From Sphaerisporangium sp040685555 (GTDB taxonomy: Bacteria > Actinomycetota > Actinomycetes > Streptosporangiales > Streptosporangiaceae): DNA of 64,000 nt. This document shows positions 25,346 to 33,629 of this stretch, in pieces (position 1 is the first letter of the stretch; every line of letters begins with the position of its first letter). The notes beneath the pieces were generated by a model. It saw nothing but the letters and a program-made list of their open reading frames with translations. It was not told the origin of the DNA and did no database searches. The stretch lies in NCBI RefSeq assembly GCF_040685555.1, contig NZ_JBFBIK010000021.1, positions 1-64,000 of the forward strand, written 5' to 3'. The position numbers and the translations under genes are program-made.

Positions 25346-26779
25346 TCATCCGCGGTGGGGGGTGCTCAGCCGGTCCAACTTCACCGGGCCGTTTCCCGGC
25401 ACGCCGAGCATCACGACGTAGAGCACGTCGTGGGCTTCCGGCAGCGCGGTCAGGGCCCGCCACCGGTCGGCGTCGAAACCGCCGACCCCGGTGACGGCGA
25501 CGCCCGCGGCGGTCGCGCCGAGGTAGAGCAGGTGGGCGAGCGCCCCCGCCCGCAGCAGGGCGTCGTCCACACCCCGGGCTCCCCCGTTGACGATCTCCTC
25601 CCGCGGCGCGTGGAAGAGGACGGTGGCGGCGGCGTGCCGCAGGTGCTCCTGGCCCATGCACACGCGGACCACCTCGTCACCGGACGGTGGCGGCGCGACG
25701 GGGACGGCCGCCAGGCCCGCAGGCCCGTGTAGCGGGTAGCTGCCCGGACGCCATCCGGTGACGTCTCTGACCACGAGGGTCGTGCCCAGCTCTGTGCCGG
25801 GGGAAAGGTCGGTGGTGAGCGGCGTCGCCAGCGCGGCGAGCGCGTACCTCAGCACGCGGGCGGTGAGCGGAAGGTCCGCGAAGTCCTTGGCGGAGCGGCG
25901 GCGCGCGGCGAGCCCTGTCCACGGCTCGGGGTAGGGGAGCGGCCCGGTGTCGGGTGGCGGCACGATCCCCGGTATCAGAGTCTGGAGCCGCACGGGGTGG
26001 GGACGTGGGACCGGTGACATGGCCCTGTGCGCTGCGATCGTCTGCCAGCACTCGGTCTCCAGCCCTTTGACCACCGTGGCGGCGACCGGGTCGTCCCGCA
26101 CGTCCGAGCAGGTCCACGCGGTGTCGCAGTACGATCTCGCCGCTTCCGGCCCGCCGTCGACCACGAGCACGCTGTGCAGGAAGCGGCAGGCGGGGTCGAG
26201 GGCCAGCAGTTCGGTCACGGGACTCGCCGCGATCCGGGTGCGCAGCTCGGCGCCGCCACCCGCGTCACGCGTTAGGCACAGCAGGTGGGTGGCGAGGTGC
26301 GCGGCGTCGAGCTGCGCGTAGAGGTATCCCCGGTTTCCGTATTTGCGCATGGACAGCCAGGGCCGCACGACGTTCAGCACCAGGGCCCGGCCGGGGCGCC
26401 GAAGGGCGAGGTCGGCGCGGTCGAGGGCGCGTTCCACCTGGCTGCCCGCCCGCAGCAGGCGGCAGCCGCGGCGCGCGACGTCGACACCGTACACGGCCGG
26501 CCCTTCGGTGCCCGCCACGACCGCGTAGTGCTCGTACGGGTAGAGGGCGCCCGCCGACGGTACGGACGGCCCGCCGGTAGGCGACCCGTTCGCCGCGATC
26601 TCCAACAGCCGGAGAATGGAGCGCAGCTCGACCGGCACGGGCACCCGGGGCGCCTCCGCGCACGGCGTGGCGGAGAGCGCCATCCGTTTCCACAGCCATG
26701 CCGCGCCGTCCAGCGACTCGACGACGCGGGGGTCGATTCTGGGGCCTTCATCGCGTGCGACAGCTACCGATTCATTCAT
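25346..26779 (-). CDS. Twin-domain SagB/nitroreductase-type flavin oxidoreductase
   Basis: A 477-residue protein with two tandem nitroreductase-like halves. The first carries PSAGALYPYEHYAVVAG and GYLYAQLDAAHLATHLL. The second carries RRSAKDFADLPLTARVLRYA and ALLRAGALAHLLYLGATAAG. SagB-type FMN dehydrogenases oxidise azolines to azoles in RiPP and nonribosomal pathways. Here no precursor peptide or YcaO cyclodehydratase accompanies it, so the substrate is probably a small carrier-bound ring. It overlaps the adenylation gene region at its 3' end. Confidence 0.82.
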   Translation of the reverse strand: MNESVAVARDEGPRIDPRVVESLDGAAWLWKRMALSATPCAEAPRVPVPVELRSILRLLEIAANGSPTGGPSVPSAGALYPYEHYAVVAGTEGPAVYGVDVARRGCRLLRAGSQVERALDRADLALRRPGRALVLNVVRPWLSMRKYGNRGYLYAQLDAAHLATHLLCLTRDAGGGAELRTRIAASPVTELLALDPACRFLHSVLVVDGGPEAARSYCDTAWTCSDVRDDPVAATVVKGLETECWQTIAAHRAMSPVPRPHPVRLQTLIPGIVPPPDTGPLPYPEPWTGLAARRRSAKDFADLPLTARVLRYALAALATPLTTDLSPGTELGTTLVVRDVTGWRPGSYPLHGPAGLAAVPVAPPPSGDEVVRVCMGQEHLRHAAATVLFHAPREEIVNGGARGVDDALLRAGALAHLLYLGATAAGVAVTGVGGFDADRWRALTALPEAHDVLYVVMLGVPGNGPVKLDRLSTPHRG

Positions 26780-26791
26780 CGAATGGCTCCT

Positions 26792-27262
26792 TCACGAATT
26801 CCCGGAGGGTCGCATATGCGTGTCGAAAGGGAGCATCGCGGCGCCGCCCGGATTCCAGGCGTCCAGAAACATTTCCTGCCGGGAGACGTCCATCATCTCC
26901 AGACGGACGCCGAGGCTTTTCACGCGATGGTAGGTATAGGGCCGGCCGAGGGGGCAGCCGTTGAACTCCACCGGAAACCTCTCGCCGACCAGGCGTTCCG
27001 CGCTCTCCTCGACCGACCGTGTCCAGAATCCGATGTGGTCGCACCGGGCGCCGAGCGTCGAGTCCCAAGGGCTGTCCTTGGGCCCTTCGATCAACTCGAA
27101 GTACGGCGGCCCGGTCCGGGAGAACGCCATCCGGTATTCCCACGGGCCGACCGAGTCGGCCTTCGCCGGGCCCCATTCGACGCCGACGCTTCTCGTGAGA
27201 TCGTCCATGGCGATCTCGATGCTCGGCACCACGAAGCAGATATGATAGAAAATCGCCGTCAC
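26792..27262 (-). CDS. VOC/glyoxalase-superfamily protein
   Basis: A 156-residue protein with two betaalphabetabetabeta modules. Candidate metal ligands are His in IFYHICFVV, Glu in YFELIEGPK, His in CDHIGFWT and Glu in RLEMMDV, the set used by glyoxalase I and methylmalonyl-CoA epimerase. It could isomerise, epimerise or oxygenate a small intermediate, or bind the product. Start is odd: the annotated GTG directly abuts GGAGGT. A start at the downstream ATT (27253, nine bases after the site) would match family N-termini better. Confidence 0.75.
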   Translation of the reverse strand: MTAIFYHICFVVPSIEIAMDDLTRSVGVEWGPAKADSVGPWEYRMAFSRTGPPYFELIEGPKDSPWDSTLGARCDHIGFWTRSVEESAERLVGERFPVEFNGCPLGRPYTYHRVKSLGVRLEMMDVSRQEMFLDAWNPGGAAMLPFDTHMRPSGNS

Positions 27263-27274
27263 ACCTCCGTAAAC

Positions 27275-28144
27275 TCAGTTGTGCACCAAAGAGCGGACAT
27301 ATCTGCCGTACGTCGATTCGGAGGGGAGCAGTTCCGCGAGCCGGGTAAATTGCGCGATGCCTATGTAGCCCATGCGAAACGCGGTCTCCTCCAGGCAGGC
27401 GATCTGCATTCCCTGGCGCTTCTGGAGGATCTGCACGTACTGTCCTGCCTCTAGCAGGCTGTCGTGCGTACCCGCGTCCAGCCACGCGGTGCCGCGGCCG
27501 AGCTGCACCAGCCTGCCGCGCCCCTCCTTGATGATGAGCCGATTGACGTCGGTGATCTCCAGCTCGCCCCTGGGCGACGGGGAGATCTTCTCCGGGTACG
27601 CGAGTACGTCGTTGGAGTACATGTAAAGGCCGGGGACGGCGAGGTTCGACCGTGGCGAGGCGGGTTTCTCTTCGATGTCGACCAGGAGGCCGGCGTCGTC
27701 CACGACCGCGACGCCGTAACGCCGGGGGTCGGACACCGGATAGCCGAACACCGTGCAGCCGTCCACCGTCGCCACGGCCTCGCGCAGCACGGGCGGCAGG
27801 CCGTGCCCGTAGAAGATGTTGTCCCCCAGGATCAGGCAGACGTCCTCGTCGCCGGCGAACTGGCGGCCGATGAGCAGCGCCTCGGCGATGCCGCGGGGGG
27901 ACTCCTGGCGGGCGTAGCGCAGATCGAGACCGAGATGGCTCCCGTTCCCGAACAGCATGCGGAAGGCGTCCACGTGCTGATCGCCGCTGATGATGAGGAT
28001 CTCCCGGACGCCCGCGAGCATCAGGACCGACAGGGGGTAGTAGACGAGCGGCTTGTCGTAAACCGGCAGCAGTTGCTTGGAACTGACGGACGTCAGCGGC
28101 AGCAGCCGCGTGCCCGAGCCCCCGGCCAGAAGAATCCCGCGCAT
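27275..28144 (-). CDS. rmlA: Glucose-1-phosphate thymidylyltransferase
   Basis: A 289-residue nucleotidyltransferase with the signature LLAGGSGTRLLPLT, QLLPVYDKPLVYYPLSVLM, LILGDNIFYG and TAWLDAGTHDSLLEA. It makes dTDP-glucose from glucose-1-phosphate and dTTP, the first step to deoxysugars. The ATG at 28144 shares one base with the rmlB stop (TGATG). Confidence 0.95.
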   Translation of the reverse strand: MRGILLAGGSGTRLLPLTSVSSKQLLPVYDKPLVYYPLSVLMLAGVREILIISGDQHVDAFRMLFGNGSHLGLDLRYARQESPRGIAEALLIGRQFAGDEDVCLILGDNIFYGHGLPPVLREAVATVDGCTVFGYPVSDPRRYGVAVVDDAGLLVDIEEKPASPRSNLAVPGLYMYSNDVLAYPEKISPSPRGELEITDVNRLIIKEGRGRLVQLGRGTAWLDAGTHDSLLEAGQYVQILQKRQGMQIACLEETAFRMGYIGIAQFTRLAELLPSESTYGRYVRSLVHN

Positions 28145-29103
28145 CACGCCACGAGTCCCTTCCGCCACCAGTCGGCGTTGTCCCGGTACCACTGGATGGT
28201 GGAGGCCAGCCCGGACGTCAGGTCGAAGCGTGGCCGGTAGCCGAGTTCGTCGCGTGCCTTGCCGCAGTCGACCGAGTAGCGCAGATCGTGCCCCCTGCGG
28301 TCGGGCACTCTCCGGACCGAGGACCAGCCGGCTGCGAACGCGTCGAGCAGCAGTCCGGTCAGCTCCCGGTTGGACAGTTCCGTGCCGCCGCCGATGTTGT
28401 AGATCTCCCCGGGGCGGCCCTTGGTCCGGACGAGCTCGATGCCCTGGCAGTGGTCCTCGACGTGCAGCCAATCGCGAACGTTGCGCCCATCCCCGTAGAG
28501 CGGGACCTGGTCTCCGGCCATCAGCCGCGTGATGAACAGGGGGATGACCTTCTCCGGGAACTGCATCGGGCCGTAGTTGTTGGAGGAGCGGGTGACCCGC
28601 ACGTCCAGGCCGTGTGTGCGGTGGCAGGCGAGGGCCAGCAGGTCGGAGGCGGCCTTGGACGCCGAGTAGGGCGAGTTGGGCAGCAGGGGGCTGGTCTCCG
28701 TCCACGAGCCTTCGGCGATGGACCCGTACACCTCGTCCGTGGACACGTGCACGAAAGTGCGCGCGCCGTGCGCCACGGCGGCGTCGAGCAGCCGCTGGGT
28801 ACCGAGCACGTTGGTGCGCACGAACGCCCCGCCGTTCTCGATCGACCGGTCGACGTGCGACTCGGCGGCGAAGTGCACCACCGTGTCGATGCCGGGCATC
28901 AGGTCGTCGAGTATGGTCCGGTCGTCGATGTCGCCCTTCCTGAACCGCAGCCGGGGGTCGCCGATCAGGTCGCCCACGTTCGCGAGGTTGCCCGCGTACG
29001 TCAGCTTGTCCAGGATCGTGACGTACGCGTCGGTGTCCCGCAGCAGCATCCGGGTGTAGTGGGATCCGATGAAGCCGGCTCCACCGGTGACGAGCACCCG
29101 CAT
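28144..29103 (-). CDS. rmlB: dTDP-glucose 4,6-dehydratase
   Basis: A 319-residue extended SDR. The cofactor loop is TGGAGFIGSHYTRML; catalytic residues are in VSTDEVYGS and YSASKAASD; the sugar-binding SSNNYGPMQFPEKVIP is intact. It converts dTDP-glucose to dTDP-4-keto-6-deoxyglucose. No 2,3-dehydratase, 3,5-epimerase, ketoreductase or aminotransferase dedicated to sugars follows, so tailoring must be brief or use the SDR or other genes. TGATG coupling to the glycosyltransferase gene. Confidence 0.95.
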   Translation of the reverse strand: MRVLVTGGAGFIGSHYTRMLLRDTDAYVTILDKLTYAGNLANVGDLIGDPRLRFRKGDIDDRTILDDLMPGIDTVVHFAAESHVDRSIENGGAFVRTNVLGTQRLLDAAVAHGARTFVHVSTDEVYGSIAEGSWTETSPLLPNSPYSASKAASDLLALACHRTHGLDVRVTRSSNNYGPMQFPEKVIPLFITRLMAGDQVPLYGDGRNVRDWLHVEDHCQGIELVRTKGRPGEIYNIGGGTELSNRELTGLLLDAFAAGWSSVRRVPDRRGHDLRYSVDCGKARDELGYRPRFDLTSGLASTIQWYRDNADWWRKGLVA

Positions 29104-30224
29104 CAGACCAACTTCTCCACTTGGGCCAGCACTTCGGCCGGCGGCGGCATCATGAGGATCTCCTCGGCGAGCCGCCGCGCGCGTTCGCGGTACGAGGGGC
29201 TGTCGAGCAGGTCCCTGCACGCCTCGGTGACGGCGTCGGCCGTGTCCTCGCCGGGCAGCAGCATTGTCGCCGTGCCGTACTCGACGAGCCGCCGGGTCGG
29301 TGCGAGCAGCTTGGGCATGTTCGGGATCACCAGTTGCGGGACGCCGCAGGCCATGCCGGTCAGCGCCGTACCACCGCCACCGTGGTGCACCAGCAGGTCA
29401 CAGCGCGGGACCACCATGTCCAGCGGCACCCACCCGGTGCGCACGCCCAGCCTGCCGGTCAGTTCGTCGCCCACGGCGTCCGGCGCGGCGATCACGATCT
29501 CCGCGTCGAGGTCCTTGACCTTCTCCACGAGTTCGACGAGGTAGTCGTAGAAGTAGCCGGGCGCGACCTTGGTCCCTGCGGTGATGCACACGCGGCGGGC
29601 CGGCTTGACGTACATCCAGGGTTCGAGCGTCCGCTGCGGGTTCCACGGGATGTAGCGCATGGGTTGGGCGTCCGGCGCGTCGGCGGGACGGACGCTCGGC
29701 GGGCAGATGTCAATCCACATGTCAGGGGCGGGGATGCCGTCCAGGCCGAGTCGGTCCAGCTCGCCGCGCAACTCCTGTCCGGCCGCGACATCGACGACGG
29801 GCGGCTCCCCGGCGTCCCAGGAGTGGCGCACGTACGGGACGCCGAGCCGGTTGGCGAGCAGCGGGGCCGCGAAGGTCAGCATTCCGCCCACGACCACGTC
29901 GGGCCGCCACTGCGCGGCGAACGCGGACAGCGGGTCCAGGTAGGCCGCTGCCATACGGCCGAAGCCGTGCCCGATGTAGCGCATGTGCGCTTCCGGGTCT
30001 TCCGGCACGTCGATCAGGGCCCCGGCCCGGTCGGTGGTGATGTGCCGCCGGATCGGGACCTGGGAGACGCAGACTCCGGCGAGCCCGGCCGCGGCCACGG
30101 CGTCCATGGTCTCGGCGTTGGAGGCGACGATCACCTCGTGGCCGGCGAGCCGGGCCGCGGTCGCCAGCGGTGTGAGGGGGAAGACGGTCGCGGGGCTGCC
30201 ACCCGTGACGATGAGAATTCTCAA
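29103..30224 (-). CDS. GT1-family (GT-B) glycosyltransferase
   Basis: A 373-residue antibiotic-type glycosyltransferase. N-terminal VTGGSPATVFPLTPLATAAR and C-terminal donor-binding CDLLVHHGGGGTALTGMA-CGVPQLVIP belong to the EryCIII/CalG-like group. It should move the dTDP-sugar made by RmlA/RmlB to the aglycone. No auxiliary P450-like partner is present. TTG 30224 is preceded by GGAGAG five bases upstream. Confidence 0.9.
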   Translation of the reverse strand: MRILIVTGGSPATVFPLTPLATAARLAGHEVIVASNAETMDAVAAAGLAGVCVSQVPIRRHITTDRAGALIDVPEDPEAHMRYIGHGFGRMAAAYLDPLSAFAAQWRPDVVVGGMLTFAAPLLANRLGVPYVRHSWDAGEPPVVDVAAGQELRGELDRLGLDGIPAPDMWIDICPPSVRPADAPDAQPMRYIPWNPQRTLEPWMYVKPARRVCITAGTKVAPGYFYDYLVELVEKVKDLDAEIVIAAPDAVGDELTGRLGVRTGWVPLDMVVPRCDLLVHHGGGGTALTGMACGVPQLVIPNMPKLLAPTRRLVEYGTATMLLPGEDTADAVTEACRDLLDSPSYRERARRLAEEILMMPPPAEVLAQVEKLV

Positions 30225-30264
30225 GATAACTCTCCAGTGAAGGACGGATCAGAGTGATGCGGGG

Positions 30265-31428
30265 TCAGGCGGCCGCTTCTTTCCGAGGCGCCGGGCGGCC
30301 AACCGCCGGGGGGGTGTGCCTGCCCCACCTGCGTACGGCCGGGGTCTCCACCCAGCGGTGCATCGCGTACGCGAGCAGCAGGGAGAGGCAGAAGGCGGCC
30401 AGGCCGAACAGCAGACCGGTCAGGGGGTCGAGGTGACGGTCGAACCCGACCATCGCCCGCATCGACACCAGCACGATCTCTTGGATCAGGTAAAAGGCGA
30501 ACGAGATCTCACCGAGCCGGCGCATCAGGGGGCAGCCCAGCAGGGTGGGGAATCCGCGGGCGTCGGCCGAGGCGAGCGCGGCGACGAGCAGCGCCAGCGG
30601 CACGACCGTGACCGCGTCCGCGACGTACAGCATCGGCGCGAACAGCCCGGCCACGTAGCCGAGCGCGGCGATCGACGCGGCCGGTACGACCCCGATGCGA
30701 GGCAGGTGGCCGGAGATCACGATGCGCGCCGACAGCATGCCGAGCACGAAGTCCAGCAGGCGGACCGGCGGGAGGATGTAGACGAACCACATGCGGCTGA
30801 TCGACTCGCCGCCGAGCACCGTGGCGGCCAGGCTCCCGTCGAACACCGGGTCGGCCGGCAGGAGATGGGCCAGGCCGGGAAGCATGACGATCAGGGCTGC
30901 GACGCCGGCCGCCCACCACCACAGCCGCCTCCCGGCGATCCGGCTGATCCGCGGCAGCAGCAGCGGGAACAGCAGGTAGAAGACGAGCTCGCAGGAGAGG
31001 GACCAGCTCGGTCCGTTCACACTGAGGAAGATGTCGGGCCGCGGCGCCCAGGCCTGGAGCAGGAGCAGGTTCAGCACGGCGGTCCCGGTCGGCGTGGCGG
31101 CTGCGGCGAACACGAGCATCGCGAGGCAGAACGTCACCACGTGGTTGGGGTAGATCTTGACGAGCCTGCGGCGGAGGAACCCGGCGTACGAGTCGTCGGA
31201 TCTGGCCGACCAGGTCAGCACGAAACCGCTGAGGACGAAGAAGAACGAGACCCCGATCGTGCCGGCGGTCTTGGTGGCGAAGGTCAGCGCCGACCCGACG
31301 CCGGATCCCTCAGCGAATAGTTGAAGCGTCGCAATGTGGAAAACGAACACCATGAGAGCGGCGATAAAACGTCCTCCGGTGAGCGAGTCGAGACGGCCAC
31401 CGTTTTGAGCGCGCGCCCAGCGGTGCAT
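30265..31428 (-). CDS. Acyltransferase 3 family membrane protein
   Basis: A 387-residue multi-spanning O-acyltransferase. It starts LDSLTGGRFIAALMVFVFHI, with the R-x(9-10)-H catalytic pattern of the family, followed by FFFVLSGFVLTW and about ten hydrophobic segments. It probably acylates the sugar or another hydroxyl of the product at the membrane. It is the first gene of the long leftward operon; AGAGAGG precedes its ATG. Confidence 0.9.
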   Translation of the reverse strand: MHRWARAQNGGRLDSLTGGRFIAALMVFVFHIATLQLFAEGSGVGSALTFATKTAGTIGVSFFFVLSGFVLTWSARSDDSYAGFLRRRLVKIYPNHVVTFCLAMLVFAAAATPTGTAVLNLLLLQAWAPRPDIFLSVNGPSWSLSCELVFYLLFPLLLPRISRIAGRRLWWWAAGVAALIVMLPGLAHLLPADPVFDGSLAATVLGGESISRMWFVYILPPVRLLDFVLGMLSARIVISGHLPRIGVVPAASIAALGYVAGLFAPMLYVADAVTVVPLALLVAALASADARGFPTLLGCPLMRRLGEISFAFYLIQEIVLVSMRAMVGFDRHLDPLTGLLFGLAAFCLSLLLAYAMHRWVETPAVRRWGRHTPPAVGRPAPRKEAAA

Positions 31429-32147
31429 GCAGAATCCTCTCTCTGAAGGTCGTCAACTTCGCTTGCGATAGAGCCATGCCGATTCCTGCTTCGGCAATGT
31501 ATCCGTCTATCCCTAATGTGTCTAGGCTCGACTTCTACTGCGAGTATTGAAGTCGCCTGACTGTCGGCTCCGCGTATTCCCGGTAGATCCAAGGGGGAAT
31601 TCAAGGGGCTGCTGGAGTTGTGTCACCGCCGAAAACCCCCGCTGTGTTTGCTCGGGCGAGCACCCGGTGAGGGCCGGACGGCCGGGTGGTCCGCCGCCGC
31701 CGGCGATCTACCAGAGGTGAATAATCCCAGTTCAGCCTAGCTGTATGGCGATCTTTGGGTCCTTGTCAGGGTGTGGCGGTCCGTACTCTCGGCTTGTCGG
31801 CTGGATCCGCTTTCGTCTCGCCGATTGGACTGGTGACATTACTGATCTTGTAAATATATCGGACACAATTTGTTGTACTAGGAGTAGCGAAACTTATGCG
31901 CTGAGTGCGCAAGGTCGAAGCCTAGACATATTAGGTTGAGTCGGGTACATTCCTTCGGAGATCCGGTCACGAGATCACCGGTCGGCGATGAAGCCGATCT
32001 GGGATCCGCCTATCTCGACCAGGTAACAGGAAAGCCTTCCAGGCAAATCAAGCAGTCATTCGCCGCGTGGGTATTCGCCTGACGTTCCGCCCTGCCCTGC
32101 GGCCAGGTCCGTCATCCGCACGATGACGTCGACGAGAAGGAATCAAG
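31429..32147. promoter_or_regulatory. Bidirectional promoter region of the two biosynthetic operons
   Basis: This 719-bp gap separates the leftward operon from the rightward 3-hydroxyanthranilate genes. It contains the most AT-rich stretch of the island (about 31835-31945, including TTGTAAATATATC and ACACAATTTGTTGTAC). No convincing gene is present. A short frame at 31745-31939 lacks a ribosome-binding site. Confidence 0.5.
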
Positions 32148-32933
32148 ATGACCACTGGATGCTTCCACGGCAATGTCGCGATCGTCACAGGGGCGGGCGG
32201 CGGCATCGGCGAGGCCATCGTGTACGGCCTCGCCGATGCGGGCGCCGCCGTGGTCGCCGTCGACATCGACGCACCTGCCCTGGAAGCGCTGGAACGCGGC
32301 GCCGGGGACAAGGCCCTGAACGTCACCGTGCTGCCGGCCGACGTCAGCCGTCCCGCGCAGGCGGAGGCGGTGGTGGAGGAGGCCGAGAAGCGCCTCGGCC
32401 CGGTGGACTTCCTCGTCAACTGCGCGGGGGTGCTCCGGGTGGCGGACGCCCTGTCGCTCACCGCCGAGAGCTGGCGGCTCACCTTCTCGGTCAACGTGGA
32501 CGGCGTGTTCCACATGTCCTCCGCCGTAGCCAGAAGGATGGCCGCGCGCGGGCGCGGCGCCATCGTCACCGTCGGGTCCAACGCGGGACGCGTGCCGCGG
32601 ACGCACATGGCCGCGTACTGCGCCTCAAAGGCCGCCGCCGCCGCGTACACGAAGACTCTGGGCCTTGAGCTGGCCGGATCCGGGATCCGCTGCAACGTGG
32701 TGCTGCCCGGCTCAACCGACACGCCCATGTTGCGTTCGCTGTGGACCGACGACACCGGCCCCGACGGCTCATTGAACGGCGTGCCGTCGGAGTACCGCGT
32801 CGGGATCCCCCTCCGGAGGTTGGCGCGGGCCTCCGACATCGCCAACGCCGTGGAGTTCCTGCTCTCCGACCGCGCCTCCCACATCACCATGCACGAGCTG
32901 TGCGTGGACGGCGGCGCCTCGCTGGGCTCGTAA
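32148..32933 (+). CDS. SDR dehydrogenase, 2,3-dihydro-2,3-dihydroxybenzoate dehydrogenase (EntA/DhbA) type
   Basis: A 261-residue SDR: VTGAGGGIGEAIVYGL, NCAGVLR, catalytic Ser in VTVGSNAGRVPR and YxxxK in AYCASKAAAAAY. NVVLPGSTDTPMLRSLW and GIPLRRLARASDIANAVEFLL are typical of EntA/DhbA. Beside PhzE and PhzD homologues it should oxidise 2,3-dihydro-3-hydroxyanthranilate to 3-hydroxyanthranilate rather than act on a siderophore precursor. An AAGGA site precedes the ATG. First gene of a four-gene rightward operon. Confidence 0.88.
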   Translation: MTTGCFHGNVAIVTGAGGGIGEAIVYGLADAGAAVVAVDIDAPALEALERGAGDKALNVTVLPADVSRPAQAEAVVEEAEKRLGPVDFLVNCAGVLRVADALSLTAESWRLTFSVNVDGVFHMSSAVARRMAARGRGAIVTVGSNAGRVPRTHMAAYCASKAAAAAYTKTLGLELAGSGIRCNVVLPGSTDTPMLRSLWTDDTGPDGSLNGVPSEYRVGIPLRRLARASDIANAVEFLLSDRASHITMHELCVDGGASLGS

Positions 32934-32948
32934 AGGAGACCGATCATC

Positions 32949-33608
32949 ATGCCCATCCGCGCGATCGACCCGTACCCCATGCCACGCCCTGAGACCCTGC
33001 CGGCGAACACGGCCTCGTGGAGGCCCGACCCGCGCCGCGCCGTCCTGCTGGTCCACGACATGCAGCGGTACTTCGTGGCGCCGTTTCCCTGCGGGCGGCA
33101 GCCCCGTACCGATCTGGTCGGCAACTGCGCCGCGCTGGCGCGGCGTTGCCGCAGCCTCGGTATCCCGGTGTGCTACACGGCGCAGCCCGGCGACATGACC
33201 GACGAACAGCGAGGACTGCTCAAGGACTTCTGGGGCTCCGGCATGGGTGGTTCCTTGGAGGACCGCGCCATCATCGAGGAGATGGCGCCTGACGAGCACA
33301 GCCTGGTCTTCACCAAATGGCGGTACAGCGCCTTCCACGGCAACGGGCTGCTCGCGCGCCTACGATCCCTCGGCCGTGACCAAATGATCATTTGCGGGGT
33401 GTACGCCCACGTCGGCTGCCTCATGACGGCCGTCGAGGCGTTCACCAACGACATCGAGACCTTCCTGGTGGCCGACGCTGTCGCCGACTTCACCCCAGAG
33501 CACCATCGGCTGACCCTCGACTACGCGGCCACGCGGTGCGCCGTCGTCCTCCCCACCGAGGCGGTGCTGGACAGCCTGGAGCGGTCCCCGCTGATCGCGC
33601 GCACCTGA
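32949..33608 (+). CDS. phzD: Isochorismatase-family enzyme, PhzD type
   Basis: A 219-residue hydrolase with Asp37 in LLVHDMQRYF, Lys123 in FTKWRYSAFHG, and GVYAHVGCLMTAVEAF. These match PhzD/EntB-type isochorismatases acting on vinyl ethers. It should hydrolyse 2-amino-2-deoxyisochorismate to 2,3-dihydro-3-hydroxyanthranilate and pyruvate. Unlike EntB there is no fused carrier domain. It lies 15 bp after the dehydrogenase and 21 bp before the PhzE-like gene. Confidence 0.92.
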   Translation: MPIRAIDPYPMPRPETLPANTASWRPDPRRAVLLVHDMQRYFVAPFPCGRQPRTDLVGNCAALARRCRSLGIPVCYTAQPGDMTDEQRGLLKDFWGSGMGGSLEDRAIIEEMAPDEHSLVFTKWRYSAFHGNGLLARLRSLGRDQMIICGVYAHVGCLMTAVEAFTNDIETFLVADAVADFTPEHHRLTLDYAATRCAVVLPTEAVLDSLERSPLIART

Positions 33609-33629
33609 CGAATGACAAGGAGGGGTGCG

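Noticed and set aside
17927..26779. RiPP azole cluster from E1-like plus SagB-like proteins
   Set aside because: No YcaO protein, leader-peptide recognition domain or precursor peptide was seen, and the E1 homologue is a MoeZ-type rhodanese fusion.
31745..31939. 64-codon frame in the AT-rich part of the island promoter region
   Set aside because: No ribosome-binding site, no recognisable features, and it lies where promoters are expected.
32148..33608. Catechol siderophore (2,3-dihydroxybenzoate) genes
   Set aside because: The chorismate enzyme is the amidotransferase-fused PhzE type, the isochorismatase lacks a carrier domain, and no EntE/NRPS or iron transporter accompanies them.
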